NCBI GenBank assembly: GCA_030123545.1
Contig: CP126124.1
Coordinates: forward strand, 2,790,001 to 2,854,000
DNA length: 64,000 bases
Reading direction: 5' to 3'
From: Burkholderiaceae bacterium
GTDB lineage: Bacteria > Pseudomonadota > Gammaproteobacteria > Burkholderiales > Burkholderiaceae_C
How positions within the stretch are numbered: position 1 is the stretch's first letter; every line of letters starts with the position of its first letter. Below the pieces are notes generated by a model. That model searched no databases, had not been told where the DNA came from, and saw only the letters and a list, made by a program, of their open reading frames with translations. Below, one piece after another: positions 20,981 to 29,458 of the stretch. The translations under genes were made by a program, and so were the position numbers.

Positions 20981-21529
20981 CTAATGCGGCGCGGTCGCGA
21001 ACGCGATCAAGTCGGTCACGCCCGGATCGACGCCGGCCTGCATCAGCAGCGTCGTGACCTGGCCGCGGTGATGCGTCTGGTGGTTGAAGAAATGCGTGAG
21101 CGCGATCCAGGCCGGGTGCTCGCGCCGCACGCCGCGGGTGTTGGCGTAGCGCATGACCGACTGCGGGAAGTCGGGCGTAAATCCGTCAACCCAGGCCTCG
21201 ATCGCCGCATCCAACTTCTCGCGCTCGGCGCGGAGCAGCGCCCAGTCCTCGTGCAGCATCGTCGCATGCACCGCGCCCGGCGGCAACGCCAGCAGTTCGG
21301 GCGTGAGCACGGCCATGAACTCCGGGCGCTGCGCCGCGAGGCGTGCCAGCCACAGCTTGTCGGCCCAGATCAGGTGATTCAGCGTGCCGTGGATCGAGCC
21401 GAAGAACGCGCCGCAGTCGCGCTTGCGCTCCTCGTCACTGAGCTTCTCGCAGGCGTCGTACAGGCGCGCATTGAACAGGCGGTTGTAGCGGGCCAGCAGC
21501 CGGTAGTTGTCGTGCAACGCATCGGTCAT
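20981..21529 (-). CDS. DinB-like metal-binding four-helix protein
   Basis: This 182-residue protein has the DinB/YfiT-like layout. One metal histidine is expected in GTLNHLIWADKLWLARL and the others in THFFNHQTHHRGQVTTLL near residue 150. LLARYNRLFNARLYDACEKLSDEE is a typical N-terminus. Proteins of this fold include thiol-dependent transferases and damage-inducible proteins of unknown activity, and the substrate is not predictable. The ATG at 21529 has GGGAG upstream; the longer frame from 21562 reads into a palindromic repeat (MAVSYSFGSI), so I reject that start. The gene's upstream region is therefore repeat-derived. Confidence 0.85.
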   Translation of the reverse strand: MTDALHDNYRLLARYNRLFNARLYDACEKLSDEERKRDCGAFFGSIHGTLNHLIWADKLWLARLAAQRPEFMAVLTPELLALPPGAVHATMLHEDWALLRAEREKLDAAIEAWVDGFTPDFPQSVMRYANTRGVRREHPAWIALTHFFNHQTHHRGQVTTLLMQAGVDPGVTDLIAFATAPH

Positions 21530-21540
21530 CGTGATGCTCC

Positions 21541-21600
21541 CAAAAGAATAGCTAACTGCCAAGGATCCTCCTGCGCTTGCGTGCCATTTGACTCAAATTT
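21541..21600. repeat. Palindrome-type dispersed repeat upstream of the DinB-like gene
   Basis: AAAGAATAGCTAACTGCC, then CTGCGCTTGCGTGCC and ATTTGACTCAAATTT, has the same order of blocks as the AT-rich repeats at 12571, 29832 and 51932 (AATAGCTA, GCGCTT, GCC, TTTGAC). It lies in the 137-bp divergent gap between the DinB-like gene and the antiporter operon, so promoters of both may overlap it. Confidence 0.6.
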
Positions 21601-21666
21601 TCCGTCGATCAACAGGCTTCGATCGGACGCCGGGCGCCGCGGACCCGCCCGTAGAATCGGCCGCAG

Positions 21667-24654
21667 ATGGCGCCGCTCTTCCTTATTGTCCTGCCGTTCC
21701 TGGGCAGCCTGCTCGCCGCGCTGCTGCCGCCGAATTCGCGCAACGCCGAATCGACGCTGGCCGGCGTGGTCGCGCTGGTCTGCGCGGTGCAGGCGGCGCT
21801 GTATTTCCCGGCCATCGCCGAGGGCACGGTGCTACGCCAGAGCATCGGCTGGCTGCCGGCGCTCGGCCTGAACCTGACGATCCGCATCGACGGGCTCGCC
21901 TGGCTGTTTTGCATGCTGGTGTTCGGCATCGGCGCGCTGGTGGTGCTGTACGCGCGCTACTACATGTCGCCCACCGACCCAGTGCCGCGCTTCTTCGCGC
22001 TGCTGCTCGCGTTCATGGGTGCTATGGCCGGCGTGGTGCTGTCGGGCAATCTGATCCAGCTCGCGTTCTTCTGGGAACTGACCAGCCTGTTCTCGTTTCT
22101 CTTGATCGGCTACTGGCACCACCGGCGCGATGCGCGGCGCGGCGCGCGCATGGCGCTGACGGTGACCGGAACCGGCGGGCTGTGCCTGCTCGCCGGGCTG
22201 TTGCTGCTCGGCCATCTCGCCGGCAGCTACGACCTCGATCAGGTGCTGGCCGCCGCGCCGCAAATACGCGCCGATCCGCTGTACCCGCTGGTGCTGGTGC
22301 TGGTGCTGCTCGGTGCGCTCTCCAAGAGCGCGCAGTTCCCGTTCCAGTTCTGGCTGCCGCAGGCGATGGCCGCGCCGACGCCGGTGTCGGCCTACCTGCA
22401 TTCGGCGACGCTGGTGAAGGCCGGCGTGTTCCTGCTGGCGCGGCTGTGGCCGGTGCTGGCCGGCACCGGGCCGTGGTTCTGGATCGTCGGCGGCGCGGGG
22501 CTGGTGACGCTGGTGCTCGGCGGCTTCGTCGCGATGTTCCAGAACGATCTCAAAGGGCTGCTCGCGTACTCGACGATCTCGCACCTGGGGCTGATCACGC
22601 TGCTGCTCGGACTGAACAGCCGGCTCGCGCTGGTCGCGGCGCTGTTCCACGTGATGAATCATGCGACCTTCAAGGCGTCACTGTTCATGGCGGCTGGCAT
22701 CGTCGACCACGAAAGCGGCACGCGCGACATGCGCCGCCTGTCGGGCCTGCGGCACATGATGCCGATCACCGCGACGCTGGCGATGGTCGCGAGCGCGGCG
22801 ATGGCCGGCGTGCCGCTGCTGAACGGCTTTCTGTCGAAGGAGATGTTCTTCGCGGAAACCGTGCTGCTCGACGCGGACCCCGTCGTGCGCTGGGGCCTGG
22901 CCGGTGCCGCGACGCTGGCCGGCATGTTCAGCGTCGCCTATTCGCTGCGCTTCGGGTTCGGCGTGTTCTGCGGCGCGCCCGCCGTCGATCTGCCGCGCGC
23001 GCCGCACGAGCCGCCGCGCTGGATGCGGCTGCCGGTGGAACTGCTGGTGCTGGCCTGTCTGCTGGTCGGCATCGCGCCGGCCTTCACCGTGGCCGCGCCG
23101 CTGGCGGCGGCCGCGCACGCGGTGCTCGGCGACCCATTGCCCACATACAGCCTCGCGGTCTGGCACGGCTGGAGCGCGCCGCTCGCGATGAGCGTGGCCG
23201 CGCTGGCGGGCGGCGCGCTGATCTACCTGCGACTGCGCCGTCAAGCCATCGCCGGCGACGACGCGGCGCGCTGGCCGCTGGACGGCCAGCGGCTGTTCGA
23301 ATCGCTGCTGACCGGGCTCACCGTGCTCGGACGCTCCGGCCGGCGCCGGCTCGGCACCGGGCGGCTGCAATGGCAGATGCTGTGGCTGGTCTGCGCCGCG
23401 CTGGCCGCGGGCGCGTTCCCGCTGCTGGCGTTTCATGCACCGCGCGCGCTCGAACGCGGCGTGCTGGCGCTGCCGCCCGCATTCGCGCTGCTGTGGCTGC
23501 TGGGCGGCGCCTGCGCGCTCGGCGTCGCCTGGCAGGCGAAGTACCACCGCCTTGCGGCGCTGGCGCTGCTCGGCGGCGCGGGGCTGGCGACCAGCATCTC
23601 CTTCGTATGGCTGTCCGCGCCGGACCTCGGGCTCACGCAGATCACGGTCGAGGTCGTGACCACGGTGCTGTTCCTGCTCGGTCTGCGCTGGCTGCCGCGG
23701 CGCGACGAGCGGCTGCGCCCGGCGGGCCAGAGCCGTCCACGCGGCACGCGGCGGCGCAGGCTGCGCGATCTGCTGCTGGCGCTCGCGGCCGGCGCCGGCA
23801 TGGCGGGGCTGTCGTTCGCGATGATGAGCCGGCCGTTTCCCGAGAGCACGTCGACCTTCTTCCTCGAGCACGCGCTCGCCGAAGGCGGCGGCACGAACGT
23901 GGTCAACGTGATGCTGGTCGACTTTCGCGGCTTCGACACCTTCGGCGAGATCGCGGTGCTCGGCATCGTCGCGATCACGGTGTATGCGCTGCTGCGCCGC
24001 TTTCGTCCGGCGCGCGCGGCGATGGAACTGCCCGAACAGCAGCGTGCACTGCCGGCCGACCTGCAGACCGACCTGGTGAACCCGCGCCATGTGCAAGACA
24101 CCGCGGTCGGCTACCTGATGGTGCCGGCGGTGTTGGTGCGGCTGCTGCTGCCGCTCGGCGCGCTGGCCTCGGCGTACCTGTTCCTGCGCGGCCATGACGC
24201 GCCGGGCGGCGGCTTCGTCGCCGGGCTGGTGCTGGCTATCGCGCTGATCCTGCAGTACATCGTCTCGGGTACGGAGTGGGTCGAGGCGCACTTGGCGCTG
24301 CGCCCGCGCCGCTGGATCGCGGCCGGCCTGCTGCTCGCGCTCGTCACCGGCCTGGGACCGGTCGCGCTCGGCTATCCGTTCCTGACCACGCACATGGCGC
24401 ACCTTCGGCTGCCGCTGCTCGGCGAGCTGCACCTGCCCAGCGCGTTGTTCTTCGACCTCGGCGTGTTCACGCTGGTGGTCGGCGCGACGCTGACGATGCT
24501 GACCGCGATCGCGCATCAGTCGGTGCGCAGCCACCGCTATCACGCACGAATGCTCGAAGAAGCGCAGGAACAACAAGCAAGATTCGCATCCAGCCCAATC
24601 CAATCAAGCACTGTTAGCTATCAAAACGTGAGCAACGCCGAGGGGATGCCCTGA
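21667..24654 (+). CDS. mrpA: Mrp/Pha-type cation/proton antiporter subunit A with fused subunit B
   Basis: This 995-residue polytopic protein is the large subunit of a multisubunit Na+ or K+/H+ antiporter. The N-terminal half is NuoL-like: FFWELTSLFSFLLIGYWHHRR with the conserved glutamate, SKSAQFPFQFWLPQAMAAPTPVSAYLHSATLVKAG, and FHVMNHATFKASLFMAAG. The C-terminal part from about residue 800 is an MrpB domain (LPLGALASAYLFLRGHDAPGGGFVAGL). This A-B fusion is the PhaAB arrangement. The last 25 or so residues (SSPIQSSTVSYQNVSNAEG) look repeat-derived. The stop overlaps the next ATG by one base (TGATG). Confidence 0.95.
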   Translation: MAPLFLIVLPFLGSLLAALLPPNSRNAESTLAGVVALVCAVQAALYFPAIAEGTVLRQSIGWLPALGLNLTIRIDGLAWLFCMLVFGIGALVVLYARYYMSPTDPVPRFFALLLAFMGAMAGVVLSGNLIQLAFFWELTSLFSFLLIGYWHHRRDARRGARMALTVTGTGGLCLLAGLLLLGHLAGSYDLDQVLAAAPQIRADPLYPLVLVLVLLGALSKSAQFPFQFWLPQAMAAPTPVSAYLHSATLVKAGVFLLARLWPVLAGTGPWFWIVGGAGLVTLVLGGFVAMFQNDLKGLLAYSTISHLGLITLLLGLNSRLALVAALFHVMNHATFKASLFMAAGIVDHESGTRDMRRLSGLRHMMPITATLAMVASAAMAGVPLLNGFLSKEMFFAETVLLDADPVVRWGLAGAATLAGMFSVAYSLRFGFGVFCGAPAVDLPRAPHEPPRWMRLPVELLVLACLLVGIAPAFTVAAPLAAAAHAVLGDPLPTYSLAVWHGWSAPLAMSVAALAGGALIYLRLRRQAIAGDDAARWPLDGQRLFESLLTGLTVLGRSGRRRLGTGRLQWQMLWLVCAALAAGAFPLLAFHAPRALERGVLALPPAFALLWLLGGACALGVAWQAKYHRLAALALLGGAGLATSISFVWLSAPDLGLTQITVEVVTTVLFLLGLRWLPRRDERLRPAGQSRPRGTRRRRLRDLLLALAAGAGMAGLSFAMMSRPFPESTSTFFLEHALAEGGGTNVVNVMLVDFRGFDTFGEIAVLGIVAITVYALLRRFRPARAAMELPEQQRALPADLQTDLVNPRHVQDTAVGYLMVPAVLVRLLLPLGALASAYLFLRGHDAPGGGFVAGLVLAIALILQYIVSGTEWVEAHLALRPRRWIAAGLLLALVTGLGPVALGYPFLTTHMAHLRLPLLGELHLPSALFFDLGVFTLVVGATLTMLTAIAHQSVRSHRYHARMLEEAQEQQARFASSPIQSSTVSYQNVSNAEGMP
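24595..24632 (+). repeat. Partial AT-rich dispersed repeat forming the mrpA C-terminus
   Basis: CCAATCAAGCACTGTTAGCT and the ATCAAAACG that follows contrast with the GC-rich coding sequence on both sides and carry the TTAGCTAT block of the palindrome family. They encode the polar tail of the A subunit after its last membrane helix and cytoplasmic segment, where extra residues would be tolerated. Confidence 0.45.
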
Positions 24655-25019
24655 TGGAAATCGTGCTCGCGCTGGCGATCGGCGTGCTCACCGGCTCGGG
24701 CGTGTGGCTGCTGCTGCGCCCGCGCACGTTCCAGGTGATCATGGGGCTGTCGCTGCTGTCGTACGCAGTGAACCTGTTCATCTTCAGCATGGGGCGGCTC
24801 GGCCTCGTCGTCGCCGCAGCGCCGGTGCTGAGGCCCGGCGTGTCCGAGGATCTGCTGCACTACGCCGACCCGCTGCCGCAGGCGCTGGTGCTGACCGCGA
24901 TCGTGATCGGCTTCGCGATGACCGCGCTGTTCCTGGTCGTGCTGCTCGCCTCGCGCGGCGTGTCGGGCACCGACCATGTCGATGGCAGCGCCGCGCTCGA
25001 CCAGCAGGAGATGCCGTGA
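24654..25019 (+). CDS. mrpC: Mrp/Pha antiporter subunit C (NuoK-like)
   Basis: This 121-residue protein has three predicted membrane segments (EIVLALAIGVLTGSGVWLLL, QVIMGLSLLSYAVNLFIF and ALVLTAIVIGFAMTALFLVVLL). Its spacing is that of MrpC/MnhC, a NuoK homologue. DPLPQALVLTAIVIGFA is the family signature. It forms the membrane core with subunits A and D. It begins in the mrpA stop (TGATG) and its own stop overlaps the GTG start of the D subunit. Confidence 0.94.
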   Translation: MEIVLALAIGVLTGSGVWLLLRPRTFQVIMGLSLLSYAVNLFIFSMGRLGLVVAAAPVLRPGVSEDLLHYADPLPQALVLTAIVIGFAMTALFLVVLLASRGVSGTDHVDGSAALDQQEMP

Positions 25020-26725
25020 GCGCTGGCGCCATCCACGCACTGGCCCAGGCGGCCGCGCCGCTGATGCCGCAGCTCGTGCTCGCGCCGATCGCGCTGCCGC
25101 TGCTGACCGCGGCGCTGATGCTGCTGCTGCGCGAGGAACGCGCGCGCGCGAAGCTCGTGCTGAACCTGCTGTCCACCGCGTTCGGCCTTTTCATCGCGCT
25201 CGCGCTGCTGGCGTGGAGCGCTGACGCTGGCCCGGCAACTGTCGCGGTTTATCTGCCGGGAAACTGGCGCGCGCCGTTCGGCATCGCGCTCGCGCTCGAC
25301 CGCCTGTCGGCGCTGATGCTGGTGCTGACCGGCGCGGTCGCGCTCGCGTCCGTCGTCTACGCGGCCGCCGGCTGGCACCGCGCCGGCGTGCATTACCACC
25401 CGCTGTTCCAGTTCCAGCTGATGGGGCTGGCCGGCGCGTTCCTGACCGCGGACCTGTTCAACCTGTTCGTGTTCTTCGAGGTGCTGCTCGCGGCCTCGTA
25501 CGGCCTGCTGCTGCACGGGTCGGGGCGCGCGCGGGTGCAGGCCGGGCTGCACTACATCGCGATCAACCTGGCGGCCTCGTCACTGTTCCTGATCGGCGCG
25601 GCGATGCTGTACGGCCTGACCGGCACGCTGAACATGGCCGACCTCGCGCGCGCGGTGGCGCAGGTGCCGGCCGCCGACCTCGGGCTGTTGCACGCAGCTG
25701 CGGGGATTCTGGCCTGCGCGTTCCTGGTCAAGGCCGGGGTCTGGCCGCTCAACTTCTGGCTGGTGCCGGCGTACGGTGCGGCGGCGGCGCCGGTGGGCGC
25801 GTTGTTCGCGCTGATGACCAAGGTCGGCGTCTATGCAGTGCTGCGGCTGTGGACGCTGCTGTTCGGCGCCGGTGCGGCTATGCATTTCGGCGCGGACGCG
25901 CTGGTCGCCATCGGCATCGCGACGATGGCGGTCGGCGCGGTCGGCATGCTCGGCTCGCAGCGGATCGCGCCGCTCGCAGGCCACGCGGCGATCGTCTCGT
26001 CGGGCACGCTGCTGGCGGCGCTCGGCCTCGATCAGATCGGGCTCACCGCCGCGCTGCTGTACTACCTGCCGAGCTCGACGCTGGCGATCGCTGCGCTGTT
26101 CCTGCTGGCCGACCTGATCGAGCGCCGGCAGGGGGCCGGCGAACGCGCCGGTGCGGTCGACGTTGATGCGCCGTTCCTCAGCCCCGAACTGCTGCCGACC
26201 GAGGGCGTGAACCTGGATGAGGACCAGACGCCGCTGGTCGGCCGCGTGATTCCGGCCGCGGCCGCGTTCCTCGGGCTGTCGTTCGTCGCTGCCGCGCTGG
26301 TGATCGTCGGGCTGCCGCCGCTGTCGGGCTTCGTCGGCAAGTTCGCGCTGATCGGCGCGCTGCTGAACCCGCTGGGCCTGGGCGCTGCGCGCGGCGCCGC
26401 CGCCCCCTCCGCCGCCGGCTGGACCTTGTTCGCGCTGTTGATCGCAACCGGCCTGCTGGCGCTGATCGCGTTCAGCCGCGCCGGCATCCGGCTGTTCTGG
26501 AGCCTTCCCGACCGCGCGGTGCCGCGCCTTCGCCTGCTCGAAGGGCTGCCGGTGGCCGCGCTGCTCGCCGCCTGCGCGCTGCTGACCGTCGGCGCCGCCG
26601 GCGTGCTGGACTTCACCCGCGCCGCGGCAGACCAGCTGCATGCGCCGGGCGACTATGCGGATGCGGTGCTGTCGGCGCAGCCGGTGCCGTCGCCCGTGGG
26701 CGGCGCGGGGAAGGAGGCACGGTGA
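25016..26725 (+). CDS. mrpD: Mrp/Pha antiporter subunit D (NuoM/N-like)
   Basis: This 569-residue protein is a NuoN/NuoM-like antiporter subunit. LFNLFVFFEVLLAASYGLLLHG carries the conserved glutamate in a membrane helix. LVKAGVWPLNFWLVPAYGAAAAPVGALFALMTKVGVYAVLRL contains the conserved lysine, and PPLSGFVGKFALIGALL is a late signature. I place the start at GTG 25016, which overlaps the mrpC stop (GTGA) and has AGGAG just upstream; the frame is open farther upstream in the wrong context. It ends in the GTG start of subunit E. Confidence 0.94.
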   Translation: MSAGAIHALAQAAAPLMPQLVLAPIALPLLTAALMLLLREERARAKLVLNLLSTAFGLFIALALLAWSADAGPATVAVYLPGNWRAPFGIALALDRLSALMLVLTGAVALASVVYAAAGWHRAGVHYHPLFQFQLMGLAGAFLTADLFNLFVFFEVLLAASYGLLLHGSGRARVQAGLHYIAINLAASSLFLIGAAMLYGLTGTLNMADLARAVAQVPAADLGLLHAAAGILACAFLVKAGVWPLNFWLVPAYGAAAAPVGALFALMTKVGVYAVLRLWTLLFGAGAAMHFGADALVAIGIATMAVGAVGMLGSQRIAPLAGHAAIVSSGTLLAALGLDQIGLTAALLYYLPSSTLAIAALFLLADLIERRQGAGERAGAVDVDAPFLSPELLPTEGVNLDEDQTPLVGRVIPAAAAFLGLSFVAAALVIVGLPPLSGFVGKFALIGALLNPLGLGAARGAAAPSAAGWTLFALLIATGLLALIAFSRAGIRLFWSLPDRAVPRLRLLEGLPVAALLAACALLTVGAAGVLDFTRAAADQLHAPGDYADAVLSAQPVPSPVGGAGKEAR

Positions 26726-27210
26726 AGCGCCTGCTGCCCGCGCCGCTGCTGTCGGTGCTGCTGTTCATGGCCTGGCTGCTGCTGCAGGGTTCGCTCGCGC
26801 CGGGCACGCTACTGCTCGCCGCGCTGCTGGCGCTCGCAATTCCGCTGCTCGTGCAGCCGCTGCGGCCGCTGCCGGTGCGCGTCCGCAGGCCGGGCACGGT
26901 GCTGCGCCTGCTGCTGCGCGTCGCGATCGACTCCGCGCGGTCGAACATCGCGGTGCTGCGACTGCTGCTGGTGCCAACGCCGCGTCGCCACGCCAGCGGC
27001 TTCGTCACGATCCCGCTGCGGCTGCGCGATCCGAACGCGCTCGCGGTGCTGGCGACGATCGTCAGCATCACGCCCGGCACGGTATGGGCCGAACTCGCGC
27101 CGGACCGCTCGCTGCTGCGCCTGCATGTGCTCGAAGTCGGCGACCCGCAGGCGGTGGTCGACCATGTGCAGACTTGCTACGAGCGCCCGCTGATGGAGAT
27201 CTTCGAATGA
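26722..27210 (+). CDS. mrpE: Mrp/Pha antiporter subunit E
   Basis: This 162-residue MrpE/MnhE protein has two N-terminal membrane segments (APLLSVLLFMAWLLLQGS and GTLLLAALLALAIPLLVQPL). Its conserved soluble region reads NIAVLRLLLVP, FVTIPLRLRDPNALAVLATIVSITPGTVWAEL and HVLEVGDPQ. It starts with GTG 26722 inside the mrpD stop, with AAGGAGG upstream, and ends in the ATGA overlap with subunit F. Confidence 0.94.
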   Translation: MKRLLPAPLLSVLLFMAWLLLQGSLAPGTLLLAALLALAIPLLVQPLRPLPVRVRRPGTVLRLLLRVAIDSARSNIAVLRLLLVPTPRRHASGFVTIPLRLRDPNALAVLATIVSITPGTVWAELAPDRSLLRLHVLEVGDPQAVVDHVQTCYERPLMEIFE

Positions 27211-27485
27211 GCCCGGTCCTCTCTTGGGCGGCGCCGCTCGCGCTGCTGCTGCTCTCGCTGGCGATGGGATTCGCTTTGCTGCGGCTGCTGCGCGGCCCGA
27301 GCGCGCAGGACCGCATCCTCGCGCTCGACTGCATGGTGCTCGACGGCATGCTGCTGCTGCTGACGCTCGGCATCCGCTACGCAAGCGCGGACTATTTCGA
27401 AGCGGCGCTGCTGCTCGCGCTGTTCGGCTGCGTCGGCTCGATCGCGATGGCCAAGTTCCTGCTGCGCGGCGAGGTGATCGAATGA
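27207..27485 (+). CDS. mrpF: Mrp/Pha antiporter subunit F
   Basis: This 92-residue protein has three membrane segments. LLRGPSAQDRILALDCMVLDGMLLLLTLG is the MrpF/MnhF signature and YFEAALLLALFGCVGSIAMAKFLL is the third helix. The ATG overlaps the mrpE stop. Its TGA overlaps the ATG of the first 111-bp repeat unit. In most operons of this type mrpG follows directly, but here three repeat units intervene. Confidence 0.93.
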   Translation: MSPVLSWAAPLALLLLSLAMGFALLRLLRGPSAQDRILALDCMVLDGMLLLLTLGIRYASADYFEAALLLALFGCVGSIAMAKFLLRGEVIE

Positions 27486-27813
27486 GCGAGACGACGAGGG
27501 GCCCCGCAACGCGGGGATCGGCGCCGCGAATTCGATCAAGCGGCCGACACCCACGGCATGGAAACACCCTGCTCTCTCACGGAGGCCGCCGAATGAGCGG
27601 AACGACGAGGGGCCCCCGCGTGCGGGGATCGGCGCCGCGAATTCGATCAGGCGGCCGACACCCACGGCATCAAAATATCTCGCTGCATCACGGAGGCCGC
27701 TGAATGAGCGAGACGACGAGGGGCCCCGCGTGCGGGGATCGGCGCCGCGAATTCGATCATGCGGCCGACACCCACGGCATGGAAACACCCTGCTCTCTCA
27801 CGGAGGCCGCTGG
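27482..27813 (+). repeat. Three tandem 111/111/110-bp repeat units between mrpF and mrpG
   Basis: Units begin with ATGAGCG at 27482, 27593 and 27704, and the next ATGAGCG at 27814 is the mrpG start. Each unit carries ACGAGGGGCCCC, a CCCCGC/GCGGGG hairpin with a variable 2-3 base loop, GGCGCCGCGAATTCGATC, GCGGCCGACACCCACGGCAT, and ends with CACGGAGGCCGC, which puts a GGAGG just before the next ATG. Units 1 and 2 form one frame (27482-27703, starting MSETTRGPATRGSAPR) whose TGA directly precedes the ATG of unit 3. Unit 3 lost one base and reads a different peptide (27704-27817), whose TGA overlaps the mrpG ATG. A fourth copy is at 10794. Confidence 0.92.
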
Positions 27814-28185
27814 ATGAGCGCAGACCTGCTGCCGCCGTGGGGCGAGGCACTGGTCGCCGTGCTGATGTTGCTCGGCGCGGCGATCGCGCTCGCCGGTTCG
27901 CTCGGACTGCTGCGCCTCGCCAGCTTCTTCGAGCGGGTGCATGCGCCGGCGGTGATCGCGACGCTGGGCTGCTGGTGCATCGTCGCCGCGAGCGTTCTGT
28001 TCTTCTCGCTGCAGGACGGCCGGCCCGCACTGTATCCGCTGCTGATCGCGCTGTTCACCGCGATCACCGTGCCGGTGACCAGCATCTTCCTGATGCGCGC
28101 CGCGCTGTTTCGTGCGCGCCGCGCCGGCCGCCCGGCGCCGGAGCCACTGGCGGGCGAGATCCGCGGGGACGACGAAGCGTCGTGA
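27814..28185 (+). CDS. mrpG: Mrp/Pha antiporter subunit G
   Basis: This 123-residue protein has three hydrophobic segments (ALVAVLMLLGAAIALAGSLGLLRL, IATLGCWCIVAASVLFFSL and PLLIALFTAITVPVTSIFLM), the MrpG/MnhG pattern with SFFERVHAPAVIATLG. I choose ATG 27814: it has GGAGG from the repeat unit at proper spacing and gives the normal N-terminus; the frame stays open to 27730 inside the repeat. It closes the antiporter operon, and the next gene is convergent 19 bases away. Confidence 0.93.
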   Translation: MSADLLPPWGEALVAVLMLLGAAIALAGSLGLLRLASFFERVHAPAVIATLGCWCIVAASVLFFSLQDGRPALYPLLIALFTAITVPVTSIFLMRAALFRARRAGRPAPEPLAGEIRGDDEAS

Positions 28186-28204
28186 TCTGCCGGCCTCGAT
28201 TGCA

Positions 28205-29380
28205 TCAATACGACTTCGGCAGCCCCAGCACCTTCTCCGCGATGAAGCACAGGATCAGTTGCGGACTGACCGGCGCCAACCTGGGAATCCACGCTTCGCG
28301 CAGATAGCGCTCGACGTGGTATTCCTTCGCGTAGCCCATGCCGCCATGGGTGAGGATCGCGTTCTCGCAAGCGCGGTAGCCGGCTTCGGCGGCCAGGTAT
28401 TTCGCGCTGTTCGCCTCGGCACCGCAGGGCTGGTGCCGGTCGTAAAGCCAGGCAGCCTTTTGCGCCATCAACAGCGCCGCTTCCAGTTCCATCCACGATT
28501 GCGCCAGCGGGTGCTGGATGCCCTGGTTCTTGCCGATCGGCCGGCCAAAGACTTCGCGTTCGTTCGCATAGCCGGCGGCCCGGCGCAGCGCGGCCTGGCC
28601 CAGGCCCACGGCCTCGTGCGCGATCAGGATGCGCTCGGGGTTGAGTCCGTGCAGGATGTAGGAAAAGCCCTTGCCTTCCTCGCCGATGCGGTCCGCCACT
28701 GAGATGCGCAGCCCGTCGATGAACAGCTGGTTCGTGTCCACGCATTTGCGGCCCATCTTCTCGATCTCGCGCACCTCGACGCGGCTGCGGTCCAGGTCGG
28801 TGTAGAACAGCGTCAGGCCCTCGGTTCCCTTGCTCTCTTCGATCGGTGTCGTGCGCGTCAGCAGCAGAATCTTGTTCGCCACCTGGGCGGTGGAGATGAA
28901 GACCTTCTGGCCGTGCACGACATAGTGGTCGCCATTGCCTGCGTCGCTTCGCACCGCGCGCGTCTGCAGCTTCAAGGTGTTCAGGCCCGCGTTCGGCTCG
29001 GTCACGCCGAAGCAGGCCTTGTCGCGGCCCGCGATCAGCGGCGGCAGCCAGCGTTTTTTTTGCTCGTCGCTGCCGAACACCACCACCGGATGCAGGCCGA
29101 AGATGTTCATGTGCACCGCCGACGCGCCCGACAGGCCGGCGCCGGTGGCGGCAATCGTGTGCAGCATCAGCCCCGCTTCGCTGATGCCGAGCCCGGCGCC
29201 GCCGTATTCCGGCGGCATCGCGATGCCAAGCCAGCCGGAGTCGGCCAGCGCCTTGTGGAAGTCGTCGGGGAAGCCCCCTTCCTGATCCCTGCGCAGCCAG
29301 TAGTCGGCATCGAACGGCGCGCAGACGCGCTCGATCGCATCGCGGATCTGCTGCTGTTCGGAACTCAGAGCGAAGTCCAT
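28205..29380 (-). CDS. Acyl-CoA dehydrogenase family protein
   Basis: This 391-residue FAD enzyme has the standard three-part fold. FGVTEPNAGLNTLKLQTRA is the flavin-site signature, HYVVHGQKVFISTAQVANK follows, and ILTHGGMGYAKEYHVERYLREAWI holds the C-terminal signature. A base for alpha-proton removal would be expected near GYRACENAILTHGG. It resembles the acyl-CoA dehydrogenases found beside AtuA and enoyl-CoA hydratase genes. It is the last gene of the minus-strand cluster that starts at coxS, following the AtuA-like gene by 78 bases. Substrate unknown. Confidence 0.92.
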   Translation of the reverse strand: MDFALSSEQQQIRDAIERVCAPFDADYWLRRDQEGGFPDDFHKALADSGWLGIAMPPEYGGAGLGISEAGLMLHTIAATGAGLSGASAVHMNIFGLHPVVVFGSDEQKKRWLPPLIAGRDKACFGVTEPNAGLNTLKLQTRAVRSDAGNGDHYVVHGQKVFISTAQVANKILLLTRTTPIEESKGTEGLTLFYTDLDRSRVEVREIEKMGRKCVDTNQLFIDGLRISVADRIGEEGKGFSYILHGLNPERILIAHEAVGLGQAALRRAAGYANEREVFGRPIGKNQGIQHPLAQSWMELEAALLMAQKAAWLYDRHQPCGAEANSAKYLAAEAGYRACENAILTHGGMGYAKEYHVERYLREAWIPRLAPVSPQLILCFIAEKVLGLPKSY

Positions 29381-29458
29381 GGTGCTTCGTCTCCTGGGGC
29401 TCGGGGACGGACGGGGTGAGTGAAGACGCTGCGGCGCGGCCGCGGCCTTGGGCGGCGC

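Noticed and set aside
22678..24603. 641-codon minus-strand frame opposite mrpA
   Set aside because: The antisense product is hydrophilic with many Gln, His and Arg and lacks motifs, while the plus strand encodes a clear antiporter subunit.
27482..27817. Repeat ORFs as genuine protein-coding genes
   Set aside because: The peptides are basic and low in hydrophobic core, and unit 3 reads a different frame from units 1-2. The arrangement matters more than the peptide.
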